From contig NZ_JACODZ010000005.1 in assembly GCF_014280965.1 (NCBI RefSeq), positions 124,001 through 188,000 of the forward strand: 64,000 nt of DNA. Direction: 5' to 3'. Made by a program: the position numbers and the translations under genes. This document shows, in pieces, positions 26,837-34,472 of this stretch. Origin of the DNA: Echinicola salinicaeni. Lineage in GTDB: Bacteria > Bacteroidota > Bacteroidia > Cytophagales > Cyclobacteriaceae. Each line of letters opens with the position of its first letter. The first letter of the stretch is position 1. Below the pieces are notes generated by a model that worked only from the letters and a program-made list of their open reading frames with translations, did no database searches and was not told the origin of the DNA.

Positions 26837-28549
26837 ATGGAAAACGAATTATTATTTTCGAACCTGGGAATTTCAGCAGAAATTCTTCAGGCAGTGGAAG
26901 ACATGGGCTATACCCAACCTTCCGAAATTCAAGCGCAATCAATTCCTCTAATGCTAGAAGGTCGTGATGTAATCGGCCAAGCACAAACCGGGACCGGTAA
27001 GACTGCCTCATTTGGTATTCCTATCGTAGACATGATTGACGAGTCTAGTAACAAGCCTCAAGCATTGATCCTATGCCCTACCAGAGAACTTGCTGTTCAG
27101 GTAGAAGGAGAAATCAGCAAGCTTGCCAAACACAAAAAAGGAATTTATAGCACTGCCATTTATGGTGGAGAATCCATTGATCGTCAGATCAGGACCCTTA
27201 GAAAAGGTGTACAAATCATCGTAGGTACCCCTGGAAGGGTAATGGACCATATGAAACGTGGTAATATCAAGCTGGAAACAGTAAAAACCATTGTTTTGGA
27301 TGAAGCAGATGAGATGCTTGACATGGGCTTTAGAGAAGATATCGAAACGGTATTGAATCAAATGCCAGAAGATCGTCAAACCATCTTCTTCTCAGCAACC
27401 ATGGCCAAGCCTATCATGGACCTGACCAAAAAATTCCAAACCAATCCTGAAATCGTTAAGATTCTCAAAAAGGAACTTACAGTAGAAAATATTTCTCAGG
27501 TATATTACGAAGTTAAGCCTAGCCTTAAAATGGAGTTGATCACTAGATTGATCAATGTTCACCAATTTAACTTAGGAGTAGTATTCTGTAATACCAAAAG
27601 AGTAACCGATGAAGTTACTGAAGGCCTGATTGCTAACGGCATTATGGCTGAAGCCCTTCACGGAGATCTTTCTCAGGCACAAAGAGACAAAGTAATGAAT
27701 AAGTTCCGTAAAGGACATTGTTCCGTTCTTGTCGCTACTGATGTTGCTGCCAGAGGTATTGACGTAGACAATGTAGAAGTAGTATTCAACTATGACCTTC
27801 CATTGGATGAAGAATATTACGTACACAGAATCGGTAGAACTGGTAGAGCAGGTCGTTCTGGAATGGCCATTTCTTTTATCACTGGAAGAAAAGACATTTT
27901 CAGATTAAAAGATCTTGAAAGATATATCAAAACAAGTCTGACCAAAATGACTCCTCCTTCTGTATCTGAAATGATCGATCAGAAAAAGGATCAATTGGTA
28001 AAAGAAGTTTCTGAAGCCATTTCCAAGGAAGAAAACAACCAAATCTTTGAAGCTACTCTAGGCCAGTTATTGGCTGAAGGACTTTCTATGGATGAAATTG
28101 CACTTGCATTGGTGAAATTGAAATTCGGTAAGTCAATTGAAGAGCTTTCTGAAATGAATTTCGATCTGAACCTAAGCAGAGATAGAGAAAGAGGAGGAAG
28201 AGGAAGAGATCGTTTTGACAAAGGCGGAAGAAGAGGTGGAAGAGACCGTTTCGAACGCTCTGAGAGAGGTGGCAGAAAAGGCGGGGCTCGTGAAAAAGGC
28301 AGAAGAGAGGCTAATATGTCAAGACTTTTCTTGAATCTTGGTAAAAAAGACAGAATCAGACCAAATGATATCGTAGGAGCTATCGCTGGTGAAACGGGAA
28401 TCCCGGGAAGACAGATTGGTGGAATTGATATCTTTGACAGCTTCTCATTTGTAGATGTACCATCTAAAGATGCTGCTCATGTAATCAACGTCATGAAGAG
28501 CAATACCATCAAAGGCAAGCCAGTAAACATGGAACTTTCAAAAGGTTAA
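26837..28549 (+). CDS. DEAD-box ATP-dependent RNA helicase (DeaD/CsdA-like)
   Basis: This 570-residue helicase has all core motifs: Q-motif region GYTQPSEIQ, motif I AQTGTGKT (Lys55), PTRELA, DEAD (155-158), SAT, and HRIGRTGRAG. A basic RGG/RDRF-rich linker (about 450-490) leads to a DbpA-type RNA-binding domain (from MSRLFLNLGKKDRIRPNDIVGAI to the end). Proteins of this layout remodel rRNA and mRNA, often at low temperature. The gene has a strong promoter and a structured leader that may regulate translation. A terminator follows. Confidence 0.95.
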   Translation: MENELLFSNLGISAEILQAVEDMGYTQPSEIQAQSIPLMLEGRDVIGQAQTGTGKTASFGIPIVDMIDESSNKPQALILCPTRELAVQVEGEISKLAKHKKGIYSTAIYGGESIDRQIRTLRKGVQIIVGTPGRVMDHMKRGNIKLETVKTIVLDEADEMLDMGFREDIETVLNQMPEDRQTIFFSATMAKPIMDLTKKFQTNPEIVKILKKELTVENISQVYYEVKPSLKMELITRLINVHQFNLGVVFCNTKRVTDEVTEGLIANGIMAEALHGDLSQAQRDKVMNKFRKGHCSVLVATDVAARGIDVDNVEVVFNYDLPLDEEYYVHRIGRTGRAGRSGMAISFITGRKDIFRLKDLERYIKTSLTKMTPPSVSEMIDQKKDQLVKEVSEAISKEENNQIFEATLGQLLAEGLSMDEIALALVKLKFGKSIEELSEMNFDLNLSRDRERGGRGRDRFDKGGRRGGRDRFERSERGGRKGGAREKGRREANMSRLFLNLGKKDRIRPNDIVGAIAGETGIPGRQIGGIDIFDSFSFVDVPSKDAAHVINVMKSNTIKGKPVNMELSKG

Positions 28550-28577
28550 GTTATTATATAAAGGTTAATTAAGGTTT

Positions 28578-28611
28578 AAAAAAGCACAGATCGCATGATT
28601 TGTGCTTTTTT
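28578..28611 (+). terminator. Terminator of the DEAD-box helicase gene
   Basis: AAAAAAGCACA and TGTGCTTTTTT form a perfect 11-base stem with an inner ATC/GAT pairing and end in a T-run. Confidence 0.88.
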
Positions 28612-28646
28612 GATTATTGTCCATTTATAAAGTCCGTCCAAGTTTA

Positions 28647-28654
28647 TATTTTTG
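28647..28654 (+). promoter_or_regulatory. Probable -7 box for rsmE
   Basis: TATTTTTG matches TAnnTTTG and lies 17 bases before the rsmE ATG, giving a very short leader. Confidence 0.45.
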
Positions 28655-28671
28655 TATGCAAAGAGTTTATC

Positions 28672-29376
28672 ATGCAGTTATTTTTCCAAAAAGACATTCA
28701 AGATGGTCCAATCATTTTAGCTCCTGAAGAGTCGAAACACCTGGCCAAGGTACTGAGAAAATCAGTCGGTGATGAGGTGCATCTTACAGATGGACTGGGC
28801 AATTTATTCACCTGTAAGATCACAGCAATCAGTCCTAAGAAAACAAGTCTAAGCATTATAGAAAAGGAGGAAACCCCCGCTGATCACTTTCATATCCATT
28901 TGGCCATTGCCCCAACCAAGAATAATGACCGAATCGAATGGATGCTTGAAAAAATAACTGAAATAGGTTTCCATGAACTCAGCTTATTGAAGACAGACCA
29001 TTCTGAGAGAAGTTTTCTTAAACCCGAAAGACTGGAAAAGAAAATGATTTCTGCATGTAAGCAAAGCCTTAAAACCAGGTTACCGATCATCAATCCCTTA
29101 AGAACTTATGCTGAGTTTATAAAATCTACACAGGGACTTGATAATCAAAAATTCATTGCCTATGTGGATAAGAAAAACCAGGACCATTTATTCAATTTAG
29201 CTGAAAGTAAACAATCTTATCTGGTGCTAATAGGTCCTGAAGGAGATTTTTCCGAGGAAGAAATAAAGATGGCCTTTGATAATGGTTTCCAAGCATGTAG
29301 CCTTGGTCACAGTAGATTAAGGACTGAGACAGCTGGTTTAGCAGCCGTTCATAGCTTAAGTCTAAAGAATTTTTAG
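28672..29376 (+). CDS. rsmE: 16S rRNA m3U1498 methyltransferase RsmE
   Basis: This 234-residue SPOUT methyltransferase modifies U1498 of 16S rRNA. An N-terminal PUA-like part includes EESKHLAKVLRKSVGDEV. The SAM-binding knot is shown by LIGPEGDFSEEE and SLGHSRLRTETA. I start at 28672 (MQLFFQKDI); an earlier in-frame start at 28600 would lie within the preceding terminator. It ends 2 bases before the Crp-family gene, so the two are probably cotranscribed. Confidence 0.94.
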   Translation: MQLFFQKDIQDGPIILAPEESKHLAKVLRKSVGDEVHLTDGLGNLFTCKITAISPKKTSLSIIEKEETPADHFHIHLAIAPTKNNDRIEWMLEKITEIGFHELSLLKTDHSERSFLKPERLEKKMISACKQSLKTRLPIINPLRTYAEFIKSTQGLDNQKFIAYVDKKNQDHLFNLAESKQSYLVLIGPEGDFSEEEIKMAFDNGFQACSLGHSRLRTETAGLAAVHSLSLKNF

Positions 29377-29378
29377 TC

Positions 29379-29939
29379 ATGGAGATAGAAAAGGTCCTCC
29401 TTCAAAAACATCAACTTTCTAATGATTCTATTAGTCAACTACTCTCTAAAGGTACGATCGTAGAAGTTGTAAAAAATGAAACGATAATACATCAAGGAAA
29501 AACAGAAAATTTCAGCTACATTATACTCCAAGGTTGTGCAAAGGCCCATCTCAACCATGACGGTAAAGACATCAATTTTTGGTTTGGTTTTGAGGGAGAT
29601 TTTCTATTCTCATATAATAGTAAAATATCGAAGCTCCCTGGATATGAAAATATAAGCACTCTTGAAAGATGTCAACTATGGAGAATCTCAAATGATGACC
29701 TTGATGAGCTTTATAAATGCAGTTTGGAATTGGCCAACTGGTCAAGAAAATTAACCGAAATTGAATTGGTCAAAACTGAAAAACGCTTGATAGACTTTCA
29801 AACCAAGTCTGCTGCAACTAGGTATCAGGAACTGATCAGTAAACATCCAGAAATCTTAAACCGCATTTCACTGGGCAATATTGCTTCATTCCTAGGAATT
29901 AGCCAGGTCTCCCTCAGCAGAATAAGAAGTCAGTATTAA
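29379..29939 (+). CDS. Crp/Fnr-family transcriptional regulator
   Basis: This 186-residue protein has an N-terminal cyclic-nucleotide-binding-like jelly roll (GTIVEVVKNETIIHQGKTENFSYIILQGCAKA). The C-terminal helix-turn-helix is ISLGNIASFLGISQVSLSRIRSQY. The short form is common in Bacteroidota and usually lacks the residues needed to bind cAMP. It is directly downstream of rsmE and 73 bases upstream of an SMR exporter that has its own -7 box, so it may control that exporter. The effector is unknown. Confidence 0.88.
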   Translation: MEIEKVLLQKHQLSNDSISQLLSKGTIVEVVKNETIIHQGKTENFSYIILQGCAKAHLNHDGKDINFWFGFEGDFLFSYNSKISKLPGYENISTLERCQLWRISNDDLDELYKCSLELANWSRKLTEIELVKTEKRLIDFQTKSAATRYQELISKHPEILNRISLGNIASFLGISQVSLSRIRSQY

Positions 29940-29985
29940 ATTCTATTTTTTAACCTATGTAAAAAGATCAACAGAACTTTAGACC

Positions 29986-29993
29986 TACTTTTG
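29986..29993 (+). promoter_or_regulatory. Probable -7 box for the SMR transporter gene
   Basis: TACTTTTG matches TAnnTTTG and is 19 bases before the ATG at 30013. The leader is too short for a guanidine riboswitch. Confidence 0.45.
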
Positions 29994-30012
29994 TAAAAAC
30001 GGATAAAAAAGT

Positions 30013-30327
30013 ATGGCTTGGCTATTATTGATTCTTGCAGGTATTTTTGAAGTAGGGTTTACCACTTCATTAAAACTATCCAACAACTTCACCAACCTAA
30101 AATGGTCGATTATCTTCTTCACCTGCATCATTCTGAGTTTTTTACTACTCAACAATGCCATCAAAAGCATACCAATGGGAACCGCCTATGCTGTCTGGAC
30201 AGGAATTGGAGCTGCAGGAACTCTAATAATTGGTATTCTATTTTTCCAAGAACCTACTAGCTGGCCAAGAATCTTCTTCTTGATGCTGCTTATTGGTTCT
30301 ATTGTAGGCCTAAAGGCTGTAGCTTAA
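30013..30327 (+). CDS. Small multidrug resistance (SMR) family exporter, SugE/Gdx-like
   Basis: This 104-residue protein has four transmembrane helices. The MAWLLLILAGIFEVGFTTSLK start contains the conserved glutamate in helix 1 (Glu13), and the SMR motif GTAYAVWTGIGAAGT follows. The FEV sequence and the start resemble the Gdx/SugE guanidinium-exporter branch more than EmrE; that assignment is tentative. It works as a dimeric proton-coupled antiporter in the inner membrane. Its stop codon directly abuts that of kdsB on the other strand. Confidence 0.9.
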   Translation: MAWLLLILAGIFEVGFTTSLKLSNNFTNLKWSIIFFTCIILSFLLLNNAIKSIPMGTAYAVWTGIGAAGTLIIGILFFQEPTSWPRIFFLMLLIGSIVGLKAVA

Positions 30328-31056
30328 CTAGGAATTGGTTCTTTGGTAAAAAGCTATAGCCCTATCCAAATCTAACTTGGTATCAATTGCCACAGCTTCA
30401 TGGTCGGTTTCCACCATTTTAATCCTAATGCCATTTTCTAACAGACGCAGCTGTTCCAACATTTCTGCTTTTTCCAACATGGATTTCTCCCATTGAGTAT
30501 ATTCCAATAAAATCTCCTTTGTATAGGCATAAACGCCTATATGCCTATAATAAACAGGGCTGAATTTGTCCCTGACAAAGGGTATGGGTGAACGGCTGAA
30601 ATAGAGTGCAAAATTGGATTTGTCAACTACCACTTTCACGGAATTAGGATTGATAACCTCAACTTCATCCTCAATTTTACGCATCATGGAAGCTACTTTT
30701 ACTGTTGGATCATCAAAAGCCTTTACTAAATCGGCCAAAGATTTTTGATCCTGGAAAGGCTCATCCCCCTGCACATTTACCACCACATCAGCATCCACAT
30801 CAGCCATGGCTTCCGCTATCCTATCCGAACCGCTTTCATGCTCCTTTTTACTAACAAAAACCTCCCCTCCTTCTGCACGAATCTGCTCTGCTATCATTTC
30901 ATGATCGGTTACCACAATGACCTTGTCAAAAAGTCCCGTGGCTACAGTACTCAAATATGTTCTGGCTATCACTGCCTTGCCACATAAGTCAGAAGTTAAC
31001 TTCCCAGGGAAACGGGTAGCACCGTACCTGGCAGGAATCATTGCTACAATTTTCAT
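30328..31056 (-). CDS. kdsB: 3-deoxy-manno-octulosonate cytidylyltransferase
   Basis: This 242-residue enzyme activates Kdo with CTP for lipopolysaccharide inner-core synthesis. Family motifs are IPARYGATRFPGK, VVTDHEMI, ESGSDRIAEA, VNVQGDEPF, YFSRSPIPF, YYRHIGVYAYTKE and LEQLRLLENG. It is alone on the leftward strand and convergent with the SMR gene with no bases between the stops. No terminator hairpin is seen between them. Confidence 0.96.
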   Translation of the reverse strand: MKIVAMIPARYGATRFPGKLTSDLCGKAVIARTYLSTVATGLFDKVIVVTDHEMIAEQIRAEGGEVFVSKKEHESGSDRIAEAMADVDADVVVNVQGDEPFQDQKSLADLVKAFDDPTVKVASMMRKIEDEVEVINPNSVKVVVDKSNFALYFSRSPIPFVRDKFSPVYYRHIGVYAYTKEILLEYTQWEKSMLEKAEMLEQLRLLENGIRIKMVETDHEAVAIDTKLDLDRAIAFYQRTNS

Positions 31057-31456
31057 AGGGCAATGTTAAAAAAAATACTTGACTTAAATCAGAAGAAAGA
31101 CACAATTTAAGTTCAAAAGCTTTCTATACATTAAAGGAGCTGAAATAGCTAGACTGATTCTATCTTTTACTCTTATCATCTATTAAGAAAGCCAAAACAG
31201 TAAGCAATTTTTAACGTAAAATCTATCGGTAGCTTGGGGAAATATAAAGAAGAATCAATAGTAAAACGAATCAAGAATAAAAGGTACTTGTAACTAGAAA
31301 TTGAGTTTATTTATATTTAATTTAAATTAATATTAACCAAATTTTATTCTTTATATTTTTACTTATACCAATTCTAAATTCAGATTTCACTGATAAATGC
31401 TGAACTATTGTTTCAAAATTTGGTTATGTTTGTTATACAAATAAAAGCCATAGATT
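31057..31456. other. Non-coding interval between kdsB and the ferritin gene
   Basis: This 400-base, very AT-rich interval separates divergent kdsB and the ferritin gene. I see a -7 box (31425-31432) and an AT-only palindrome TTAATTTAAATTAA at 31317, but no open reading frame and no clear regulator site. Confidence 0.5.
31425..31432 (+). promoter_or_regulatory. Probable -7 box for the ferritin gene
   Basis: TATGTTTG matches TAnnTTTG, 24 bases before the ATG. A TTG at 31408 is too close to be a standard -33. Confidence 0.45.
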
Positions 31457-32002
31457 ATGAAAACTAAGGAAAAAGAAATTGTTACGCTTCAGCGTTCTTT
31501 ACTTCACGATACAGAAAAAATGTTGAACAAGCAGATTGAGATGGAGGCTACTTCTTCAGCTTCTTATCTTTCCATGGCTTCGTGGTGTGATATGATGGGT
31601 TATGACAATGCTGCTAAACTTTTATATGCACATGCAGAAGAGGAGAGACAACATATGCTTAAGCTTTTACATTATATAAATGAAGCAGGAGGACACGCAA
31701 TTCAGCCTGAAATAACAGGGATAAAGCATCATTTCAATTCTTTGAAAGAAGTATTCCAACTCATTTTGGAGCATGAAATCCAAGTAACTAAATCTATCAA
31801 TATCATCGTGGATCACTGCTTTGGTGTTAAAGATTTCGCTTCCTTTAGCTTTATGCAGTGGTATGTTACTGAACAGAGAGAAGAAGAATCTTTGGCCAGA
31901 AGGGCGCTAGAATTGTTTGATATCATCGGTGAAGAAGGCGTTGGACTTTGGACCATTGATCAGGAATTGGGAAAACTTCACGATCAAGTTGGTGACGCCT
32001 AG
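31457..32002 (+). CDS. Ferritin (FtnA-like) iron storage protein
   Basis: This 181-residue four-helix protein stores iron in the cytoplasm. The ferroxidase residues of bacterial ferritin map to Glu30 (QIEMEATSSASY), Glu63 and His66 (AEEERQHM), with later glutamates in HEIQVTKSIN and EQREEE. Length is usual for FtnA. It is monocistronic with a terminator. No iron-regulator palindrome like those near suf is evident upstream. Confidence 0.93.
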   Translation: MKTKEKEIVTLQRSLLHDTEKMLNKQIEMEATSSASYLSMASWCDMMGYDNAAKLLYAHAEEERQHMLKLLHYINEAGGHAIQPEITGIKHHFNSLKEVFQLILEHEIQVTKSINIIVDHCFGVKDFASFSFMQWYVTEQREEESLARRALELFDIIGEEGVGLWTIDQELGKLHDQVGDA

Positions 32003-32028
32003 AGACAAATAGACATTAAGAATACCTA

Positions 32029-32053
32029 AGCGATCAATAATTGATCGCTTTTT
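32029..32053 (+). terminator. Terminator of the ferritin gene
   Basis: AGCGATCAA and TTGATCGCT form a perfect 9-base stem around TAA, followed by a T-run. Confidence 0.85.
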
Positions 32054-32106
32054 CTTTTTCTATCTCAACTATTTAGATCTTATATTAAATAAAAATATAA
32101 GTCAAA

Positions 32107-32562
32107 ATGAAAATAAAAGCCCAAAACCCTGAAGAATATTTAGAGAAAATCCCTGAAGATAGAAAGATAGCTTTTTCAAAATTAAGGGATACCATCCTTG
32201 ACAACCTCCCCAAAGGTTTTGAGGAAACCATGAGTTATGGGATGGTAGGTTATGTAGTTCCCCATGAACGCTATCCTGCAGGTTATCACTGCGACCCTAA
32301 ACTCCCCCTACCCTTTATCAATATAGCTTCACAGAAAAACTTTATTGCCCTTTATCATAGTGGGATTTATGCTGATAAAGAAATCTATGATTGGTTTGTC
32401 AATGAATTCCCTAAACATAGTAACCATAAACTGGATATGGGCAAAAGTTGTATTAGGTTCAAAAAGCCTGAGCATATCCCCTATGAACTCATAGCGGAAC
32501 TTGTAAAGAAAGTGAGTGTGAAAGATTGGATAGAGCTCTACGAGAAAAATATCAAAAGGTAA
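32107..32562 (+). CDS. DUF1801 family protein
   Basis: This 151-residue soluble protein has the DUF1801/YdhG-like fold. It shows NPEEYLEKIPEDRKIAFSKLRDTIL, FEETMSYGMVGYVVP and the later MGKSCIRFKKPEHIPYELI. The family is widespread and its biochemical role is not established. It appears monocistronic. Confidence 0.85.
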   Translation: MKIKAQNPEEYLEKIPEDRKIAFSKLRDTILDNLPKGFEETMSYGMVGYVVPHERYPAGYHCDPKLPLPFINIASQKNFIALYHSGIYADKEIYDWFVNEFPKHSNHKLDMGKSCIRFKKPEHIPYELIAELVKKVSVKDWIELYEKNIKR

Positions 32563-32606
32563 ATATTATATTAAATATTTACTGAGTAAGCATTGCCATT
32601 AAAACT

Positions 32607-32640
32607 AAGAAGCCCTAACTATTTAGAGTAAGGGCTTCTT
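32607..32640. terminator. Bidirectional terminator between the DUF1801 gene and a small membrane protein gene
   Basis: AAGAAGCCCT and AGGGCTTCTT form a perfect 10-base stem. The leftward side continues into TTTTA, so it also suits the leftward gene at 32668. Confidence 0.65.
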
Positions 32641-32667
32641 GATTTCATCTATTATTCCTGTTTTATC

Positions 32668-32859
32668 TTAAGTTTTTAACATTCTTATTTTTTTTACATT
32701 AATGACAAGAAAAACAATAAACACTATAAAACTAATCAGCCCTATAACTATTCTCCACCAATCATCTATATATATTCCTTTTACTGTAACATAAATACTA
32801 AACAAAACCATGTAGGCAGATGCCAAAAGTGATATTAAAATTTTCCTTCGCTTTTTCAT
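32668..32859 (-). CDS. Small membrane protein of unknown function
   Basis: This 63-residue product has a basic start (MKKRRK), two predicted membrane helices (about 7-27 and 35-54) and a basic end. I do not recognise a family. A purine-rich stretch precedes the start and a terminator follows. These support a real gene, but the short length leaves doubt. Confidence 0.5.
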   Translation of the reverse strand: MKKRRKILISLLASAYMVLFSIYVTVKGIYIDDWWRIVIGLISFIVFIVFLVINVKKIRMLKT

Positions 32860-33175
32860 TAAACCAATTTTTTACAAAGACAATAATACAAAATTGAACA
32901 ATCATTCAGTATCCCAAAGACCAGTTTTAACAATAATTTATTATTACTGTATCCCGAAATTATACAAGGAATACTTTATTGGATCTCTTGCCTGTATTAC
33001 ATACTAACAGGGATTAGTAAAAAATCTGCCAAAACGAGACAAACATCATGCTTTTTTAAATGTTTAGCAACCGCTTATAAAATTCTTAATGATTACCTTT
33101 ACATTTATAGCGCTTAACCATAAATTGCTTTTCATTGGCTGTTATGGCTATTTTGAATAAAATTAACCCCATAGA
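32860..33175. other. Non-coding interval before the FGE-like gene
   Basis: This 316-base AT-rich interval has no gene. Near-matches to the -7 box (TACATTTA and TACCTTTA, around 33095-33110) could give the promoter of the rightward gene. Confidence 0.35.
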
Positions 33176-34294
33176 ATGATACAATTATTGCAAAATATAA
33201 GAACCCCATTTAATAATATTCTTTTAGCAGGAAGTATGCTAGGAGTTATGATGAGTTGTTCGGAAAAGAGTACAGGAGATAAAGAAGTTGTAAGCCAAAT
33301 CCAAGAGAGTCCAAAATCTGAAGAAACAGTAAAGAAACAGGATGGGATGGTATGGATTCCAGGAGGTGAATTCCTTATGGGAACCAATGAGGATGAAGCT
33401 TATCCTGCCGAAAAACCTGCTGTAAAAAGATCGGTAAATGGTTTTTGGATGGATGAAACAGAGGTCACTAATGCCCAATTCAAAAAGTTTGTTGAGGAAA
33501 CTGGATACATAACGGTTGCGGAGCAAAAGCCAGATTGGGAAGAAATGAAAAAGCAGCTTCCGCCAGATACTCCAAAGCCAGATGAATCCTTATTGCAACC
33601 AGGGTCAATGGTCTTTGTTGCCCCAAAACAGGCTGTAGATAAACGTGATATTTCACAATGGTGGCAATGGGTTGATGGTGCCAGTTGGAAGCATCCTGAG
33701 GGTCCTGGATCGGACCTAGAAGGAAGATGGAACCACCCTGTAGTTCATATAGCCTTTGACGATGCCGCAGCTTATGCCAAATGGGCAGGGAAAAGACTTC
33801 CTACTGAAGCGGAATGGGAATTTGCCGCGAAAGGTGGTCTTAGTAATTCAAGATATGCTTGGGGATCCGAGTTAAGGCCAAATGGAAACTTTATGGCCAA
33901 TACTTTCCAAGGGAATTTCCCTAATGGAAATAAAGGTGAAGATGGCTTTATGGGAACAGCACCGGTAAAGAACTTCCCTCCCAACCAATTTGGTCTTTAT
34001 GATATCATAGGAAATGTATGGGAAATGACTGATGATTGGTTTGATGCCATCAAGTTCCAGAGATTATCAGGAAGTGCTCCTCTATTGGATTCCAATATGA
34101 ATCAATGTTATAATCCCACCAATCCTTACGCCCAAGAAAGGGTGATAAAAGGTGGGTCATTCCTTTGCTCAGACAACTATTGTATCAATTACCGGCCTAG
34201 CGCACGACAGGGACATGCCTATGACAGCGGCACTTCCAATGTAGGTTTTAGATGTGTTAAAGATGCTCCTCAAGAAACCTTGGGAATGAAATAA
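33176..34294 (+). CDS. Formylglycine-generating enzyme/SUMF1-type lipoprotein
   Basis: This 372-residue lipoprotein has lipobox MMSC (Cys28). The SUMF1/FGE domain runs from MVWIPGGEFLMGTNEDEAYPAEKP to the end. It keeps the paired cysteines of true formylglycine-generating enzymes in GGSFLCSDNYC, followed by NYRPSARQG and SNVGFRC. Such enzymes oxidise a cysteine of sulfatases to formylglycine. No sulfatase lies in the window, and an outer-membrane lipoprotein FGE would meet only exported substrates. It could instead be a GldK-like structural SUMF1 protein, but the cysteine pair speaks for catalysis. Confidence 0.85.
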   Translation: MIQLLQNIRTPFNNILLAGSMLGVMMSCSEKSTGDKEVVSQIQESPKSEETVKKQDGMVWIPGGEFLMGTNEDEAYPAEKPAVKRSVNGFWMDETEVTNAQFKKFVEETGYITVAEQKPDWEEMKKQLPPDTPKPDESLLQPGSMVFVAPKQAVDKRDISQWWQWVDGASWKHPEGPGSDLEGRWNHPVVHIAFDDAAAYAKWAGKRLPTEAEWEFAAKGGLSNSRYAWGSELRPNGNFMANTFQGNFPNGNKGEDGFMGTAPVKNFPPNQFGLYDIIGNVWEMTDDWFDAIKFQRLSGSAPLLDSNMNQCYNPTNPYAQERVIKGGSFLCSDNYCINYRPSARQGHAYDSGTSNVGFRCVKDAPQETLGMK

Positions 34295-34306
34295 AAAAAG
34301 TTATTA

Positions 34307-34361
34307 ATTGACAATAAAAAAGTCCGGTATCATTCAGATACCGGACTTTTTTATTGTCAAT
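34307..34361. terminator. Terminator with 25-base perfect arms
   Basis: The inverse arms at 34307-34331 and 34337-34361 match perfectly, with the GC-rich core AGTCCGGTATC around ATTCA and T-runs on both strands. It ends the FGE-like gene and could stop the leftward LRR operon as well. Confidence 0.9.
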
Positions 34362-34472
34362 ATGATTTAAGTATTTGAATCAATACCGTATGTATTTAAT
34401 CTCTATAAGCTCTTTAGCAAAACACATTGTAAATTCATCTATTTAAAACATCAAATTAAAGAAAAACTGATA

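Noticed and set aside
26766-26951. Small forward frame across the helicase leader
   Set aside because: It overlaps the helicase gene in another frame and has no recognisable domain; the leader is better explained as structured RNA.
28600-28671. Longer start for rsmE
   Set aside because: It would begin inside the helicase terminator and adds residues not found in the family.
30000-30012. Guanidine riboswitch before the SMR gene
   Set aside because: Only about a dozen leader bases lie between the probable transcript start and the ATG.
31317-31330. Palindrome TTAATTTAAATTAA before ferritin as a regulator site
   Set aside because: It is made only of A and T in a very AT-rich region and does not match the suf palindromes.
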